Source of the DNA: Gemmatimonadota bacterium | GTDB taxonomy: Bacteria; Latescibacterota; UBA2968; UBA8231 | Assembly: GCA_018660835.1 (NCBI GenBank) | Contig: JABJJN010000018.1 | Location: 62,001 to 126,000, forward strand | DNA length: 64,000 nt | Reading direction: 5' to 3' | Shown here: positions 17,341 through 26,027 of the stretch, one piece after another | Layout: each line of letters starts with the position of its first letter | How positions within the stretch are numbered: the first letter of the stretch is position 1 | Notes under the pieces: model-generated | Told to the model about the DNA's origin: nothing | The model's input: only the letters and a program-made list of their open reading frames with translations | The model's database searches: none | Position numbers and translations under genes: made by a program

Positions 17341-18843
17341 TTACTGGCCTGTGGGGCGAGTTGTGTTGGTGACGAAGATTGGATTGGACGTCAGCGTAGA
17401 AGTGCCTGTGCGTGCCATCACGCGATAGTATCCTGTCTCCCCATTCTGCAGCGCATCGATGTGCGCCATTTGCAGAGGCGTCACGCCCTCAAGTCGCGCG
17501 ACAATCTGAGCTTGGTCCCGATCTCCACGAATCAGCCTGACCTCGACCCGTTCGCGCACGCCATTCACCTTGTCCAGGTCCACGAGGACTCGCGCTTCCT
17601 GATCTGTCGTAAGGACCTGCCCTGATTTCGCCACAGCACCACCGGCCGACTGAATCTGAAACCGAGTGAGTCTTAGCCGATCGTCACCGCCACGAACGGC
17701 ATAGCTACCGCCGTCTCTTAGAGCCTGCAGTACTCCACCACGAGATCGCGCTTTCACCCGCAGAACCGTAAGGATGTCGTGCAGACGATTCCCCGTGACA
17801 TTCTCGTGATAGTCGATCTCCCCAGTTCCCCAAACAGGACGTTGCCGCTCTCCGCGCAGATAGGCACTCAGCGTTTGATCCCACTGTTGGTCCGGTTCGG
17901 TCGCAGTGATATGATCCGCATACAGCGCAGCAAAGCCCGTATAGCCGGAGGTTTCGAGCAGGTCCTGCGCATGGGGGCGGGTCTGACTGGCAACCGTTGC
18001 GACGCCACCAAAAACCTGCAACGGCGGAATCGTGGACGCCGCCTCCGGGTGAGCCCAGAAGCTGAGTCCGCCTGACTGATTCACCGCATCGAAGTAGGCA
18101 TTAAAAACAGCACTTTCGACGGCGGCGTCATAGGGCTGAAACCGCGGCAACCGCAGGCCGGAGACAAGACTGTCTCCCAGGAATAAGCAACAGATGATGA
18201 TGACCACCGAACGCAGTCTCTTACGATTGCTGCCGAGCAAGGCGGCCCACAAAAGTCCTGCAATGGGCCACAGCAGCAGCCAACGTCTGCCGGGCAGCCA
18301 GTTGCCGTCTCCTCCCAGAATTGGCAAATGCCGATAGGCATCCGCATTGTCCAATCCCACGGCTAACAGATGCTTGTTCCAGCCTCCCACGGTGGCTCGC
18401 TGATTGAAAACATCCACGTCCCAATGATAGAATGGGGCTGACTCAACCCCATCGATGACGATGATATCATCATGCAGTGCATCGAGCCTTCTTATCTCTG
18501 TGAGATATTCGTCGAGGGTATCCGAACCGAGCAGTGAACGATAGGAGCGCGTCACACGCAGTAAGTTTCGCCAGGGCGCGATGCCATAGCTGACCTCCAG
18601 CAAGTCATCGTCGGTGATCACGACGACATCGATGCCAAGTCTGCGCGCATCATCAACAACATCCGCCAGTGCACTGCGGCCTGTGCTGTATTGCGTATGA
18701 ACATGAATCGAGGCATCAAGGACCAGCTCCGGGTCTTCCATCTCCATCGCTGAGAACGCATCCGCTTGCACGCGCGCTACACACGTGAGTGTCAGCAAGA
18801 CACTGACAAGCAGCCAGACTCGTGGGCGAACAAGACATCTCAT
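17341..18843 (-). CDS. Secreted/membrane PHP-domain (CehA/McbA-like) hydrolase
   Basis: A 500-residue protein with an N-terminal signal sequence (VWLLVSVLLTLTCVARVQA) followed by a PHP metallohydrolase domain. Metal ligands include the HVH pair at residues 47-49, the acidic cluster VVVITDDDLLEVSYG and a later WAHPEA histidine. Two hydrophobic segments at about 188-204 and 212-228 interrupt the domain, which is unusual for this family. The C-terminal 120 residues look beta-rich. CehA/McbA-like proteins hydrolyse esters or phosphoesters. In a polysaccharide locus the target could be a polyprenyl or glycan phosphodiester (inference). The start overlaps the upstream glycosyltransferase stop as ATGA. 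Confidence 0.75.
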   Translation of the reverse strand: MRCLVRPRVWLLVSVLLTLTCVARVQADAFSAMEMEDPELVLDASIHVHTQYSTGRSALADVVDDARRLGIDVVVITDDDLLEVSYGIAPWRNLLRVTRSYRSLLGSDTLDEYLTEIRRLDALHDDIIVIDGVESAPFYHWDVDVFNQRATVGGWNKHLLAVGLDNADAYRHLPILGGDGNWLPGRRWLLLWPIAGLLWAALLGSNRKRLRSVVIIICCLFLGDSLVSGLRLPRFQPYDAAVESAVFNAYFDAVNQSGGLSFWAHPEAASTIPPLQVFGGVATVASQTRPHAQDLLETSGYTGFAALYADHITATEPDQQWDQTLSAYLRGERQRPVWGTGEIDYHENVTGNRLHDILTVLRVKARSRGGVLQALRDGGSYAVRGGDDRLRLTRFQIQSAGGAVAKSGQVLTTDQEARVLVDLDKVNGVRERVEVRLIRGDRDQAQIVARLEGVTPLQMAHIDALQNGETGYYRVMARTGTSTLTSNPIFVTNTTRPTGQ

Positions 18844-20033
18844 GCTTTGGTAGCCATTTCAGCCTCTACCATGAGTTCACGATACAGTGCATCAATCTTG
18901 TCGACCATCGGAGCAACACCATAGGACAGGGCCTGTAGATGGGCAGCCTCACCCAGTTGCCGTCCAAGATTCCGATCCCTCATCAGCCGATCGATCGCTT
19001 GCGCCAACTGCGGGACCGATCGAGGGGGGACGAGAAGGCCATGGTGTCCGTCCTCTAACAAGTGAGGTATGCCGCCCACGTGGGTCGCAACCACAGGCCT
19101 CCGTAGGTACATCGCCTCAACGAGGGCTTTGCCCATCCCCTCATTGAGGGAGGGAAATGCGAATAGATCCATAGACCGAAGGGCATCACCTGTGTCCTGT
19201 CGCCAGCCGGCAAATACAACACGCTGAGAAATTCCGAGTTCCTGCGCCAATCGACGCAAGCTGGCTTCCTCCTCCCCGTCTCCAACCAGTAGCAACCATG
19301 GAGACGTTTCCAGGCGGGCCATGGCTCGCAGCAGGTCGTGTTGGCCCTTCACCTGAGTCAGACGGCCAAGGGTTCCCACCACAAAGGCATCCTGGGGAAT
19401 GCCAAGAGACTCACGCATTTTGGCGGACGTCTGCTGGCTAGCATCCAACGCCTGTAGCTCGACACCTGAGTGAATGACGATGAACTGTGATGCGGGCGCC
19501 ACGTCGAAGGCCAGATGGTCCGCCAGATCCGCATCTGTGAGGGCCACGATCCGCTCACACCAACGGGCGGCCAGGCGCTCAAGCAGGACGAAAAAACGCG
19601 TCACGGGTGATGAGTAATAACCGTAGAAGACGTGCCCATGCGGCGTGTGCACCGTGTGCGGGACACGGGCCAGCCGTGCAGCCAGGCGTCCGATCACCCC
19701 CGCCTTGGAGGTATGCGTATGAACCAGATCAAAACCTCGGCAGACCCGCCATAGACACAACAGAGCGCGCAGGTCGTGCCACGGACTCGGTGCTCGAATC
19801 AAATGAGGAATCTGAACAACCTCCACACCCGCTTGTTGAGCCAGTTCAAGCGTCGGTGACATCGGCCCCTCGCTTGGTCCCACGGCGAGCGTGATGTCAT
19901 AGCGCTCGGGGTCGAGGTGAGCGACGGTCAGGAGTGTGTTCTCGGCCGATCCGCCTCGATCCAGACGCGTGATAACGTGCAACACACGTTCTCTGCCTTG
20001 TCGCTGTGGCATCGTCGCGTCGGCCTCAAGCAT
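18840..20033 (-). CDS. Glycosyltransferase family 4 (GT-B), second
   Basis: A retaining GT-B glycosyltransferase of about 397 residues. The N-terminal glycine loop is HVITRLDRGGSAENTLLT, a tandem-His segment FDLVHTHTSKAGVIGRLAAR follows, and the C-terminal donor site has FAFPSLNEGMGKALVEAMYL with the expected E-x7-E spacing. Start choice is between ATG 20033, which overlaps the upstream polymerase gene by 8 bases, and ATG 20012, seven codons later; a still longer frame to 20078 has no support. It overlaps the downstream PHP gene as ATGA. The role is transfer of one sugar in repeat-unit assembly. Confidence 0.87.
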   Translation of the reverse strand: MLEADATMPQRQGRERVLHVITRLDRGGSAENTLLTVAHLDPERYDITLAVGPSEGPMSPTLELAQQAGVEVVQIPHLIRAPSPWHDLRALLCLWRVCRGFDLVHTHTSKAGVIGRLAARLARVPHTVHTPHGHVFYGYYSSPVTRFFVLLERLAARWCERIVALTDADLADHLAFDVAPASQFIVIHSGVELQALDASQQTSAKMRESLGIPQDAFVVGTLGRLTQVKGQHDLLRAMARLETSPWLLLVGDGEEEASLRRLAQELGISQRVVFAGWRQDTGDALRSMDLFAFPSLNEGMGKALVEAMYLRRPVVATHVGGIPHLLEDGHHGLLVPPRSVPQLAQAIDRLMRDRNLGRQLGEAAHLQALSYGVAPMVDKIDALYRELMVEAEMATKA

Positions 20034-21432
20034 CAACAGCCCTGGCTGGTTGCTCCTCCTCGAGCTTCGCCGCTGCAACGACCAACCCCGCTGTAAGCCA
20101 GAATGGCTCCATGATACGCACGATAATAAAGGTGTTGGCTCCTACTGCGTGCACGAGCAATCCCGTCAGACCTGCCACCATTCCCATCGACAGACCGCGA
20201 TACAGAGGATCCTCCGTACGCCGATAAAATCGATACGATTCGCGATAGACGGCAATCACAAGCCAACCGAAAGTGTACACACCGATGAGGCCGGTTTCTG
20301 CAAGTGTGCGCGGGTATTGGGCATCCAGAAAGGTGTAGCCTGTGACGCCATACCCCCAGATGGGACTCTTGGCGGCATCCGTGATCGCATCCTGCCAACT
20401 GGCAATGCGGGCGGACGTAGAGCTGTCCAGTCGCACATTGCCGACACTCACACGATAGTGACCGGTCTTGCCCTGATTGAAGGTGTATAGGATTCGGTCC
20501 TTGACGGTCTGCGGCATCGCTGCCGTACCAAGGGCGATCAGAACAATCAGCGTAGCGATCATAGGAAAGCGATTGCCCCGCTTCAGTACGATGAGGCTGA
20601 TATAGACAATGGGCAACCCCAAATACGACCCACGCGACAGTGTGGCCAGGAAAGGGACGATAGAGAGCATCAGCAATCCCCTCAGCAATCCCCTGACGCG
20701 ACGCTCTTTCAGAGACAGCAGCAGCCCCCCGGCAACGGCTCCCGTAAACAGTAGATACCCACCGAGAGTGTTAGGCTCCCCTTGATCGCCCTCGAAGGGA
20801 GCTGAAACTCTTCCCCCCATGGGTATCTGCACCATCGCCACGATGCTCACAATGAAGGTTGTGACGAGCATCGCAATCGTGAATCGTCGGATCTGATCAC
20901 GACTGTGAATATTGTTGGAGACAAGGAAGAAAATGACAAAGTATTCGATGTATTTCAGGACGAAGAAGATCCCTGTCATCCCTTCAACGTGACCGAAGAT
21001 CAGCCCCATACCCGTGGCCAGAACACAGGCCAGTGTGTACCAGGCGATGGGCTGATTCAATGGTGTCTGCCGTACCAGCCCCAGTTCCTTGTGCACCGCC
21101 ATGCGGGTAAGCCAGGCGAAACACATGATGACGAGGAGCATGTCCTCTGTGCGGATCGTGACACCACGTCCACCGGTTGTCGAACTTGGCCCTGCGAGAG
21201 CCCCCATACCGAACTCGGGAGACAGAAGCATCGAGAAGATGAGGACGTAGAGACTTGCTTCCGTACTTACGAAGCAGATGATGAAGACGCAGATGCCGAG
21301 AGCGATGGCGCCCCCCACCAGATACGGAGCAAGTCCCAGAAGTGCGGACAGGGCGGCGCAGACACAAGCGATCACAACCAGCATCGGCCCTTGTCTGCCA
21401 CGATCGGGAGGCTGGAATGAAGAGGTCAGCAA
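20026..21432 (-). CDS. O-antigen polymerase/ligase-like membrane protein
   Basis: A polytopic protein of 468 residues with about twelve hydrophobic segments and the Wzy/WaaL-type profile: early short helices, the cytoplasmic region QTPLNQPIAWYTLACVL, and a large periplasmic loop near residues 320-370 containing FNQGKTGHYRVSVG and SPIWGYGVTGYTFLDAQYP, then the conserved GLIGVYTFGWLV helix. Such proteins polymerise lipid-linked repeats or ligate them to an acceptor. It lies 16 bases downstream of the tyrosine autokinase that would control chain length. Wzy and ligase functions cannot be told apart by eye. Confidence 0.82.
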   Translation of the reverse strand: MLTSSFQPPDRGRQGPMLVVIACVCAALSALLGLAPYLVGGAIALGICVFIICFVSTEASLYVLIFSMLLSPEFGMGALAGPSSTTGGRGVTIRTEDMLLVIMCFAWLTRMAVHKELGLVRQTPLNQPIAWYTLACVLATGMGLIFGHVEGMTGIFFVLKYIEYFVIFFLVSNNIHSRDQIRRFTIAMLVTTFIVSIVAMVQIPMGGRVSAPFEGDQGEPNTLGGYLLFTGAVAGGLLLSLKERRVRGLLRGLLMLSIVPFLATLSRGSYLGLPIVYISLIVLKRGNRFPMIATLIVLIALGTAAMPQTVKDRILYTFNQGKTGHYRVSVGNVRLDSSTSARIASWQDAITDAAKSPIWGYGVTGYTFLDAQYPRTLAETGLIGVYTFGWLVIAVYRESYRFYRRTEDPLYRGLSMGMVAGLTGLLVHAVGANTFIIVRIMEPFWLTAGLVVAAAKLEEEQPARAVDA

Positions 21433-21448
21433 GGCACGTTACTGTCGG

Positions 21449-24400
21449 TTACTGTTCTCGTGGCCAGACGCGTGGATCTGCGACAAAGCGTTCCGCTTCA
21501 GCGAGTGAGGCGAAGGCACCTGCCAGCAGTCCCCCGTCCTCTTGAAGAGCCGTCGTGTAGTCGGAGGCAAGTACACCCTCCCCACGCACCGCGAATGGCA
21601 GATGGAGAATCGTGAATTCTTCGATGACCCCGTCGCTGCGCAGCTGCTCTGCGTAGCCAAATGCATCATCCCACCTATCGAAGCGTCCGAGCAGGAGGCG
21701 TAGATAGCGCTCACCATCAACGCGCACAGGGCTGAGGAATACAGGTTCGGCCTGCTGCCGCAGGGCTGCAAGATTTCGTGCGCCCCACACCGACCCAGGT
21801 GGATACGCGGCAATGCGTATGGCGTATGACCGAGAAGTCTGGACGATTTCGAACAGTGGCGTGGTTGTGTCCGCGACCATATCTACCTGTGCGGGGGCGA
21901 TACGGTCAACGGGGCGACGTTCGGGCGCTACCGTCTCAACAGGCGTTGGTGCGATAGCGGCTCTCTCAACCAAGCTCGTCGATGGCACAGCGCCAGGTGG
22001 GGCTTCCTCTACGACGTCGCGATCGTCACGCTCCGACACCACTGAGTCGTCTCCTCTGCGCTCAGCGACGGGGCGGCTCTGCTGTGTGGGTAGGACGTCC
22101 GATTCTCCACCAGCCATCAAGCCGGGCAGAACACCGCTCTGCCACGAGACACCCACTGCGGCGACGGCGAGCGCCAAATACGTCACCAGACGACGCCCCA
22201 GCCCACTGCCCTCCTGGACCTCGAAATCAGCTTCATCGTCTTCAATTTCGTCGTCGACAACAGAGATCTCTGGTGGTGGGACATGGGTTTCATCGTCGCC
22301 AATGCCGAACCGTTTGCGGGTGCGCCTGGACCAGTCCCGGAATCTCTGCTCAATGGTCCTCTCAGGGGCTGCTATCTCCGAGCCGTAGGCGTAATAGGCG
22401 TTGGAACCAATATCCTGAAATTCGGAACTCAGATCTGCACGGATCCCATTGATGACCACACCCAGCAGTTCAACGCCAACACCAAGTAGCAGAGAGGTCG
22501 AGCGCTTCAGGGAGGTGCGGGCGACGTCACCGGCCTTGTAGACCATGAGGGCACCATCCACCTTCTTCCCGAGAATCGCCGCATCCGTCACGTGCAATAC
22601 AGGGGGTGTATCTATAAGAATGACATCGTAGGCGTCGCGGATTTCGCTCAGGAATTCGTCCATTCTTCGCGAATTCAGAAGCTCCGCGGGATTGGGAGGA
22701 ATCGCACCGCTGGTGATGATATGCAGGTTGCTGATTCCCTGCGTCTGCAGCACATCCTCCATCCCCATCCCACCGGTGACGATATCGGTCACTGTACGAA
22801 CCACATCCTGCCACTTGTAGTTGCCGACGATGACCTCTGTCACACCCGGCTCTTTGTCGAGACCGAACAAGCGCGCCGTAGACGGCTTACGCAGATCACA
22901 ATCGACGAGCAACGTACGCTTTCCAAGTTGCGCCATGGTCATCGAGAGATTTGCGATGGTCGTCGATTTTCCCTCGAAGTGCATGGAACTGGTCACCATC
23001 ATACAGCGCACGCCCTTTTCGACACTGACGAACTCGATATTCGTACGCAGCGTTCGATAGGTTTCGGCCAATGTCGACATAGGGTCGAAATAGGCCACAA
23101 GCTGTGCTTTTCGCTGAACTGTACGATCGTCGGAGACATCGACACCACGGTGTGCTAACGAGGCGCGCACATCATCCACGTTGATAAAAGGCACGATGCC
23201 GACCACTTGCGTCCCCGTATACTCCTGTACGTCTTCGATGGTACCGATTGACGTATCGAGCGTTTCGGCGACAACGGCGAAAACAACACCCAGTACGAGC
23301 CCGAGCAACACACCGAGAAGCGCCCGCCTGGCGGGATGGTGAGGATTGGTGGGAATCGACGGGGTCAGTGCCCACTCGAGGACGGAGACTTCCTCGACCT
23401 TGTCCGCTTCGCGGATCAGAGCCTCCTGATAGGATTCCTCCAGGACGGTGACCACTTCCTGGCGCATCGCCACCTCACGCTGCAGACGGCTTAACTCGAG
23501 TCCCATGGAGGGCAGCAGATTGTATTGCTCGCGCAAACCAACCAGGCGCTGTCGCTCAGAGACGAGATCACGACGCATTGACTCCCGGCGTTGTCGCAAC
23601 TCACCGGTCAGATCGCGAGTGATCTGGTCAATCTTTACCTGAACACGCTGGACATTCGGATGATTTGGAGTCAACTGCACGAGCAAGGCGTCACGCTGGA
23701 GTCGTTGCTCGTTCAGATTGCGACTCAAGGTCAAGAAGGCTTCGCCTGTGCGACGGACGGACGTTCCCTGCAACGTTCGCTCGGAAAGCCCGCCGCTATC
23801 CTCCATCTCACTGACCATCACTTCAATCGCACTCAGGTCCTGCTCGAGACGCTGAACTTCGCGTTCGGAGGTGGTCATGCCCTGCAGGTTGACACTCGCC
23901 TGACTTTCGAGAGAGATCAGTTCGCTCTGCTCTCGATAGAGGCGGACCGCTTCTTCTGCTTGCGTCAGGATGGATCGCGCATTGGACCGCTGCCTCTCGA
24001 CGAACTCGCGGTGGCGAACAGCCTGCTGATTCTTCAGTTCATGGTCGAAGTCGCGATAGACACGAGCGAGGGTATTGGCCATATCCCTGGCTCGTTCAGG
24101 AACCGGATGTTTGGCCGCAACGGCGATGATATTGGTGAAGCCCTCCTGGGACGTCTTGATAATTCGCTGGAGGTCTTGGAGAATCTGTGCCGAATCTGGA
24201 CCGGACGTCGTCGGCGTCAACAGCTTGAGCTCAGTCGCCGTCCGCCTCAACACGGGTTGGCTCGTGATGATCGTCTGTTGTGTCTCGATCATATCGCCTG
24301 AATTGTAGGCGATCGTTTGTAGATATAACCCGGTTAGATTCTGATGGAGATTGATCTGAACTTTCGCTGTCGCCACAAACAGCGGCTGCGGTTTCCAGAC

Positions 24401-24514
24401 GGAAGCGAGAAGAAAGCTGAAGAAGCCGAGAAGGAAGGCCGTAAAGACGACGATCCCCTTGCGCCGACGAAGAATGCGCCAGTAATCGCGAAGAGTGACT
24501 TCATACTGGGCCAT
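21449..24514 (-). CDS. Polysaccharide co-polymerase/BY-kinase with C-terminal SPOR-like module
   Basis: A 1021-residue Wzc-type protein. Residues 1-40 hold the first membrane helix. Residues 41-390 are the periplasmic Wzz-like region with long coiled coils. The second helix lies at about 398-416. The BY-kinase domain follows with Walker A in SSMHFEGKSTT (509-519), Walker A' VDCDLRKP (537-544) and Walker B VILIDTPP (631-638). A short tyrosine cluster YYAY is at 707-710. After this, where the family normally ends, about 310 extra residues follow: an acidic linker, a third helix (about 776-797), a Pro/Arg/Glu-rich low-complexity stretch and a domain at about 896-972 with the SPOR pattern (YAIRIAAYPPGS ... 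YLRLLLGRFDRWDDAFGYAE). It controls chain length and export of the locus polysaccharide. Confidence 0.9.
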   Translation of the reverse strand: MAQYEVTLRDYWRILRRRKGIVVFTAFLLGFFSFLLASVWKPQPLFVATAKVQINLHQNLTGLYLQTIAYNSGDMIETQQTIITSQPVLRRTATELKLLTPTTSGPDSAQILQDLQRIIKTSQEGFTNIIAVAAKHPVPERARDMANTLARVYRDFDHELKNQQAVRHREFVERQRSNARSILTQAEEAVRLYREQSELISLESQASVNLQGMTTSEREVQRLEQDLSAIEVMVSEMEDSGGLSERTLQGTSVRRTGEAFLTLSRNLNEQRLQRDALLVQLTPNHPNVQRVQVKIDQITRDLTGELRQRRESMRRDLVSERQRLVGLREQYNLLPSMGLELSRLQREVAMRQEVVTVLEESYQEALIREADKVEEVSVLEWALTPSIPTNPHHPARRALLGVLLGLVLGVVFAVVAETLDTSIGTIEDVQEYTGTQVVGIVPFINVDDVRASLAHRGVDVSDDRTVQRKAQLVAYFDPMSTLAETYRTLRTNIEFVSVEKGVRCMMVTSSMHFEGKSTTIANLSMTMAQLGKRTLLVDCDLRKPSTARLFGLDKEPGVTEVIVGNYKWQDVVRTVTDIVTGGMGMEDVLQTQGISNLHIITSGAIPPNPAELLNSRRMDEFLSEIRDAYDVILIDTPPVLHVTDAAILGKKVDGALMVYKAGDVARTSLKRSTSLLLGVGVELLGVVINGIRADLSSEFQDIGSNAYYAYGSEIAAPERTIEQRFRDWSRRTRKRFGIGDDETHVPPPEISVVDDEIEDDEADFEVQEGSGLGRRLVTYLALAVAAVGVSWQSGVLPGLMAGGESDVLPTQQSRPVAERRGDDSVVSERDDRDVVEEAPPGAVPSTSLVERAAIAPTPVETVAPERRPVDRIAPAQVDMVADTTTPLFEIVQTSRSYAIRIAAYPPGSVWGARNLAALRQQAEPVFLSPVRVDGERYLRLLLGRFDRWDDAFGYAEQLRSDGVIEEFTILHLPFAVRGEGVLASDYTTALQEDGGLLAGAFASLAEAERFVADPRVWPREQ

Positions 24515-24596
24515 AGCGGCTTAAGCGTCAGTCGGTAAGAGGCGTTGGTTGATTGCAGGGACACTGCATCCGGCGATGGGGCAGTGCTCCTGTGTC

Positions 24597-25379
24597 TCAG
24601 CGACGAGATCCGGTCTGGATCTTTGCGCTGCGACCGAATGTCATCTCTTCTGGCTTCGGTTCTATCCGTTGTGTGGCCTCGCTGTTGGAGGCTGGCGACT
24701 GACCACCACTCCCACTACGCTCAGGACGATCGCGACGCCCCCCACCCTCGGAGCGGCGGCCACCGTCACGATCACGACGGGGACGGCGTGGTCGGTCATC
24801 GTCACCTTCATCGCGTCGAGGAGGTGCGCCGACAACCTCGACGATCTCCCCTACGAACTCGGCATCGATCGTGCGCGTCAAAAGCACTTCACCGCGCTCC
24901 CAGAACTGGGCGCCTGCTGCGGCGGCGGCGGCGGCGCGTATTTCAACCAACGCCGGATTGTCTACCGATCCAGATCTGGACTCAGCGGCCTCACGATTTG
25001 CCGACAAGTGCAGGTAGAAACGATCCTCGGGACGAATTCCACCTTCTTTCATCGTCGCCGCCGCTTCCACCGTAGCAATCATATACAGACTTTCCGACGG
25101 TTCGATGGGCTCGCCATCCATCTCGACGAAGAAGCTGTGTGCATACAGCGCCCTGATCCGGTTATCTGTAATCTCGAAACGCCGCTGTCGTGAGTCTTCA
25201 ACAAGCGTACGGATATCCTCTTCTGCCACGGCCGAATAGCGCTGCTGGACGGCCTCCACGACTTCGCCCAAAGGGATGTATCCATACTCATCCATGGTGA
25301 GTCCGAACTCGTCGGGACGGTGTCTCAGAATGAGTGAGAGCAGCTTGGAAATTCGTCGGCGGTCAGGCACGTCGGTCAA
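24597..25379 (-). CDS. kptA: RNA 2'-phosphotransferase (KptA/Tpt1 family) with basic tail
   Basis: A 260-residue protein whose first 185 residues match Tpt1/KptA, which removes a 2'-phosphate from RNA using NAD+. The four functional residues of the family can be placed: Arg19-His20 in LILRHRPDEFG, Arg76 in IRALYAHS and Arg120 in DRFYLHLS. The usual LYHGT motif that contacts NAD+ is replaced by LYMIAT, so activity is not certain. Residues 186-260 are an Arg/Asp/Gly-rich, probably disordered tail (RRPRRDRDGGRR pattern) ending in TFGRSAKIQTGSRR. It sits between the kinase gene and purE, with no RNA-ligase partner nearby. The bacterial substrate of this family is generally unknown. Confidence 0.85.
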   Translation of the reverse strand: MTDVPDRRRISKLLSLILRHRPDEFGLTMDEYGYIPLGEVVEAVQQRYSAVAEEDIRTLVEDSRQRRFEITDNRIRALYAHSFFVEMDGEPIEPSESLYMIATVEAAATMKEGGIRPEDRFYLHLSANREAAESRSGSVDNPALVEIRAAAAAAAGAQFWERGEVLLTRTIDAEFVGEIVEVVGAPPRRDEGDDDRPRRPRRDRDGGRRSEGGGRRDRPERSGSGGQSPASNSEATQRIEPKPEEMTFGRSAKIQTGSRR

Positions 25380-25448
25380 AGTCCTTGTGGAGAGTCGGTC
25401 GAACGGCGGGCGATGTCGCGGTACCGCCGAGTTTGATTTGGCTACGGT

Positions 25449-25901
25449 CTACTGATTCCACTTGTCACGGTAGCGCAACAGCGCCGCACGAATACTCTCG
25501 TCCTGCAAGGCGAGAATCTGGGCAGCGAGCACAGCCGCGTTGCGCGTGTTATCGATGCCGACCGTCGCAACGGGAATACCTGGAGGCATCTGCACAATAC
25601 TGTACAACGAGTCCACACCGTTGAGCGGCCCAGAGGCGATCGGCACGCCGATCACAGGCAAGGGCGTATGTGCGGCCACCACACCGGGCAGAGCAGCAGC
25701 AAGCCCTGCACCGGCGATGATCACCTTTATCCCACGCCCTTCTGCCTCTTTCGCCCAAGTGGCAGTTCGTTCAGGGTTTCTATGTGCAGAGGAGACAATC
25801 TTCTCGTAAGAGATCCCCATTTCATCGAGGATGGCGACAGCTTTATCCATCACCTCCTCGTCGGAGGGGCTACCCATGATCATTCCAACAGAGATACTCA
25901 A
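25449..25901 (-). CDS. purE: N5-carboxyaminoimidazole ribonucleotide mutase
   Basis: A class I PurE of 150 residues that shifts the carboxyl group of N5-CAIR to give CAIR in purine synthesis. The nucleotide-binding GSPSDEE loop is near the start, the catalytic [10 protein letters not shown] follows at about residue 42, and the [16 protein letters not shown] and [18 protein letters not shown] segments are conserved. Length is normal. No purK is beside it; it sits between kptA and the ftsZ end of the division cluster. Confidence 0.95.
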   Translation of the reverse strand: MSISVGMIMGSPSDEEVMDKAVAILDEMGISYEKIVSSAHRNPERTATWAKEAEGRGIKVIIAGAGLAAALPGVVAAHTPLPVIGVPIASGPLNGVDSLYSIVQMPPGIPVATVGIDNTRNAAVLAAQILALQDESIRAALLRYRDKWNQ

Positions 25902-26027
25902 CTCGATTTCCTTTTTCAGCCGTGTTCAGCCACCGTATCTATGATCAAAGCATTTGGTGGACATAGATTTTGCAAACAGACAAATATCACCACGTCCGGA
26001 GTAGGGCGCAATCACCATTCCGCAAGC

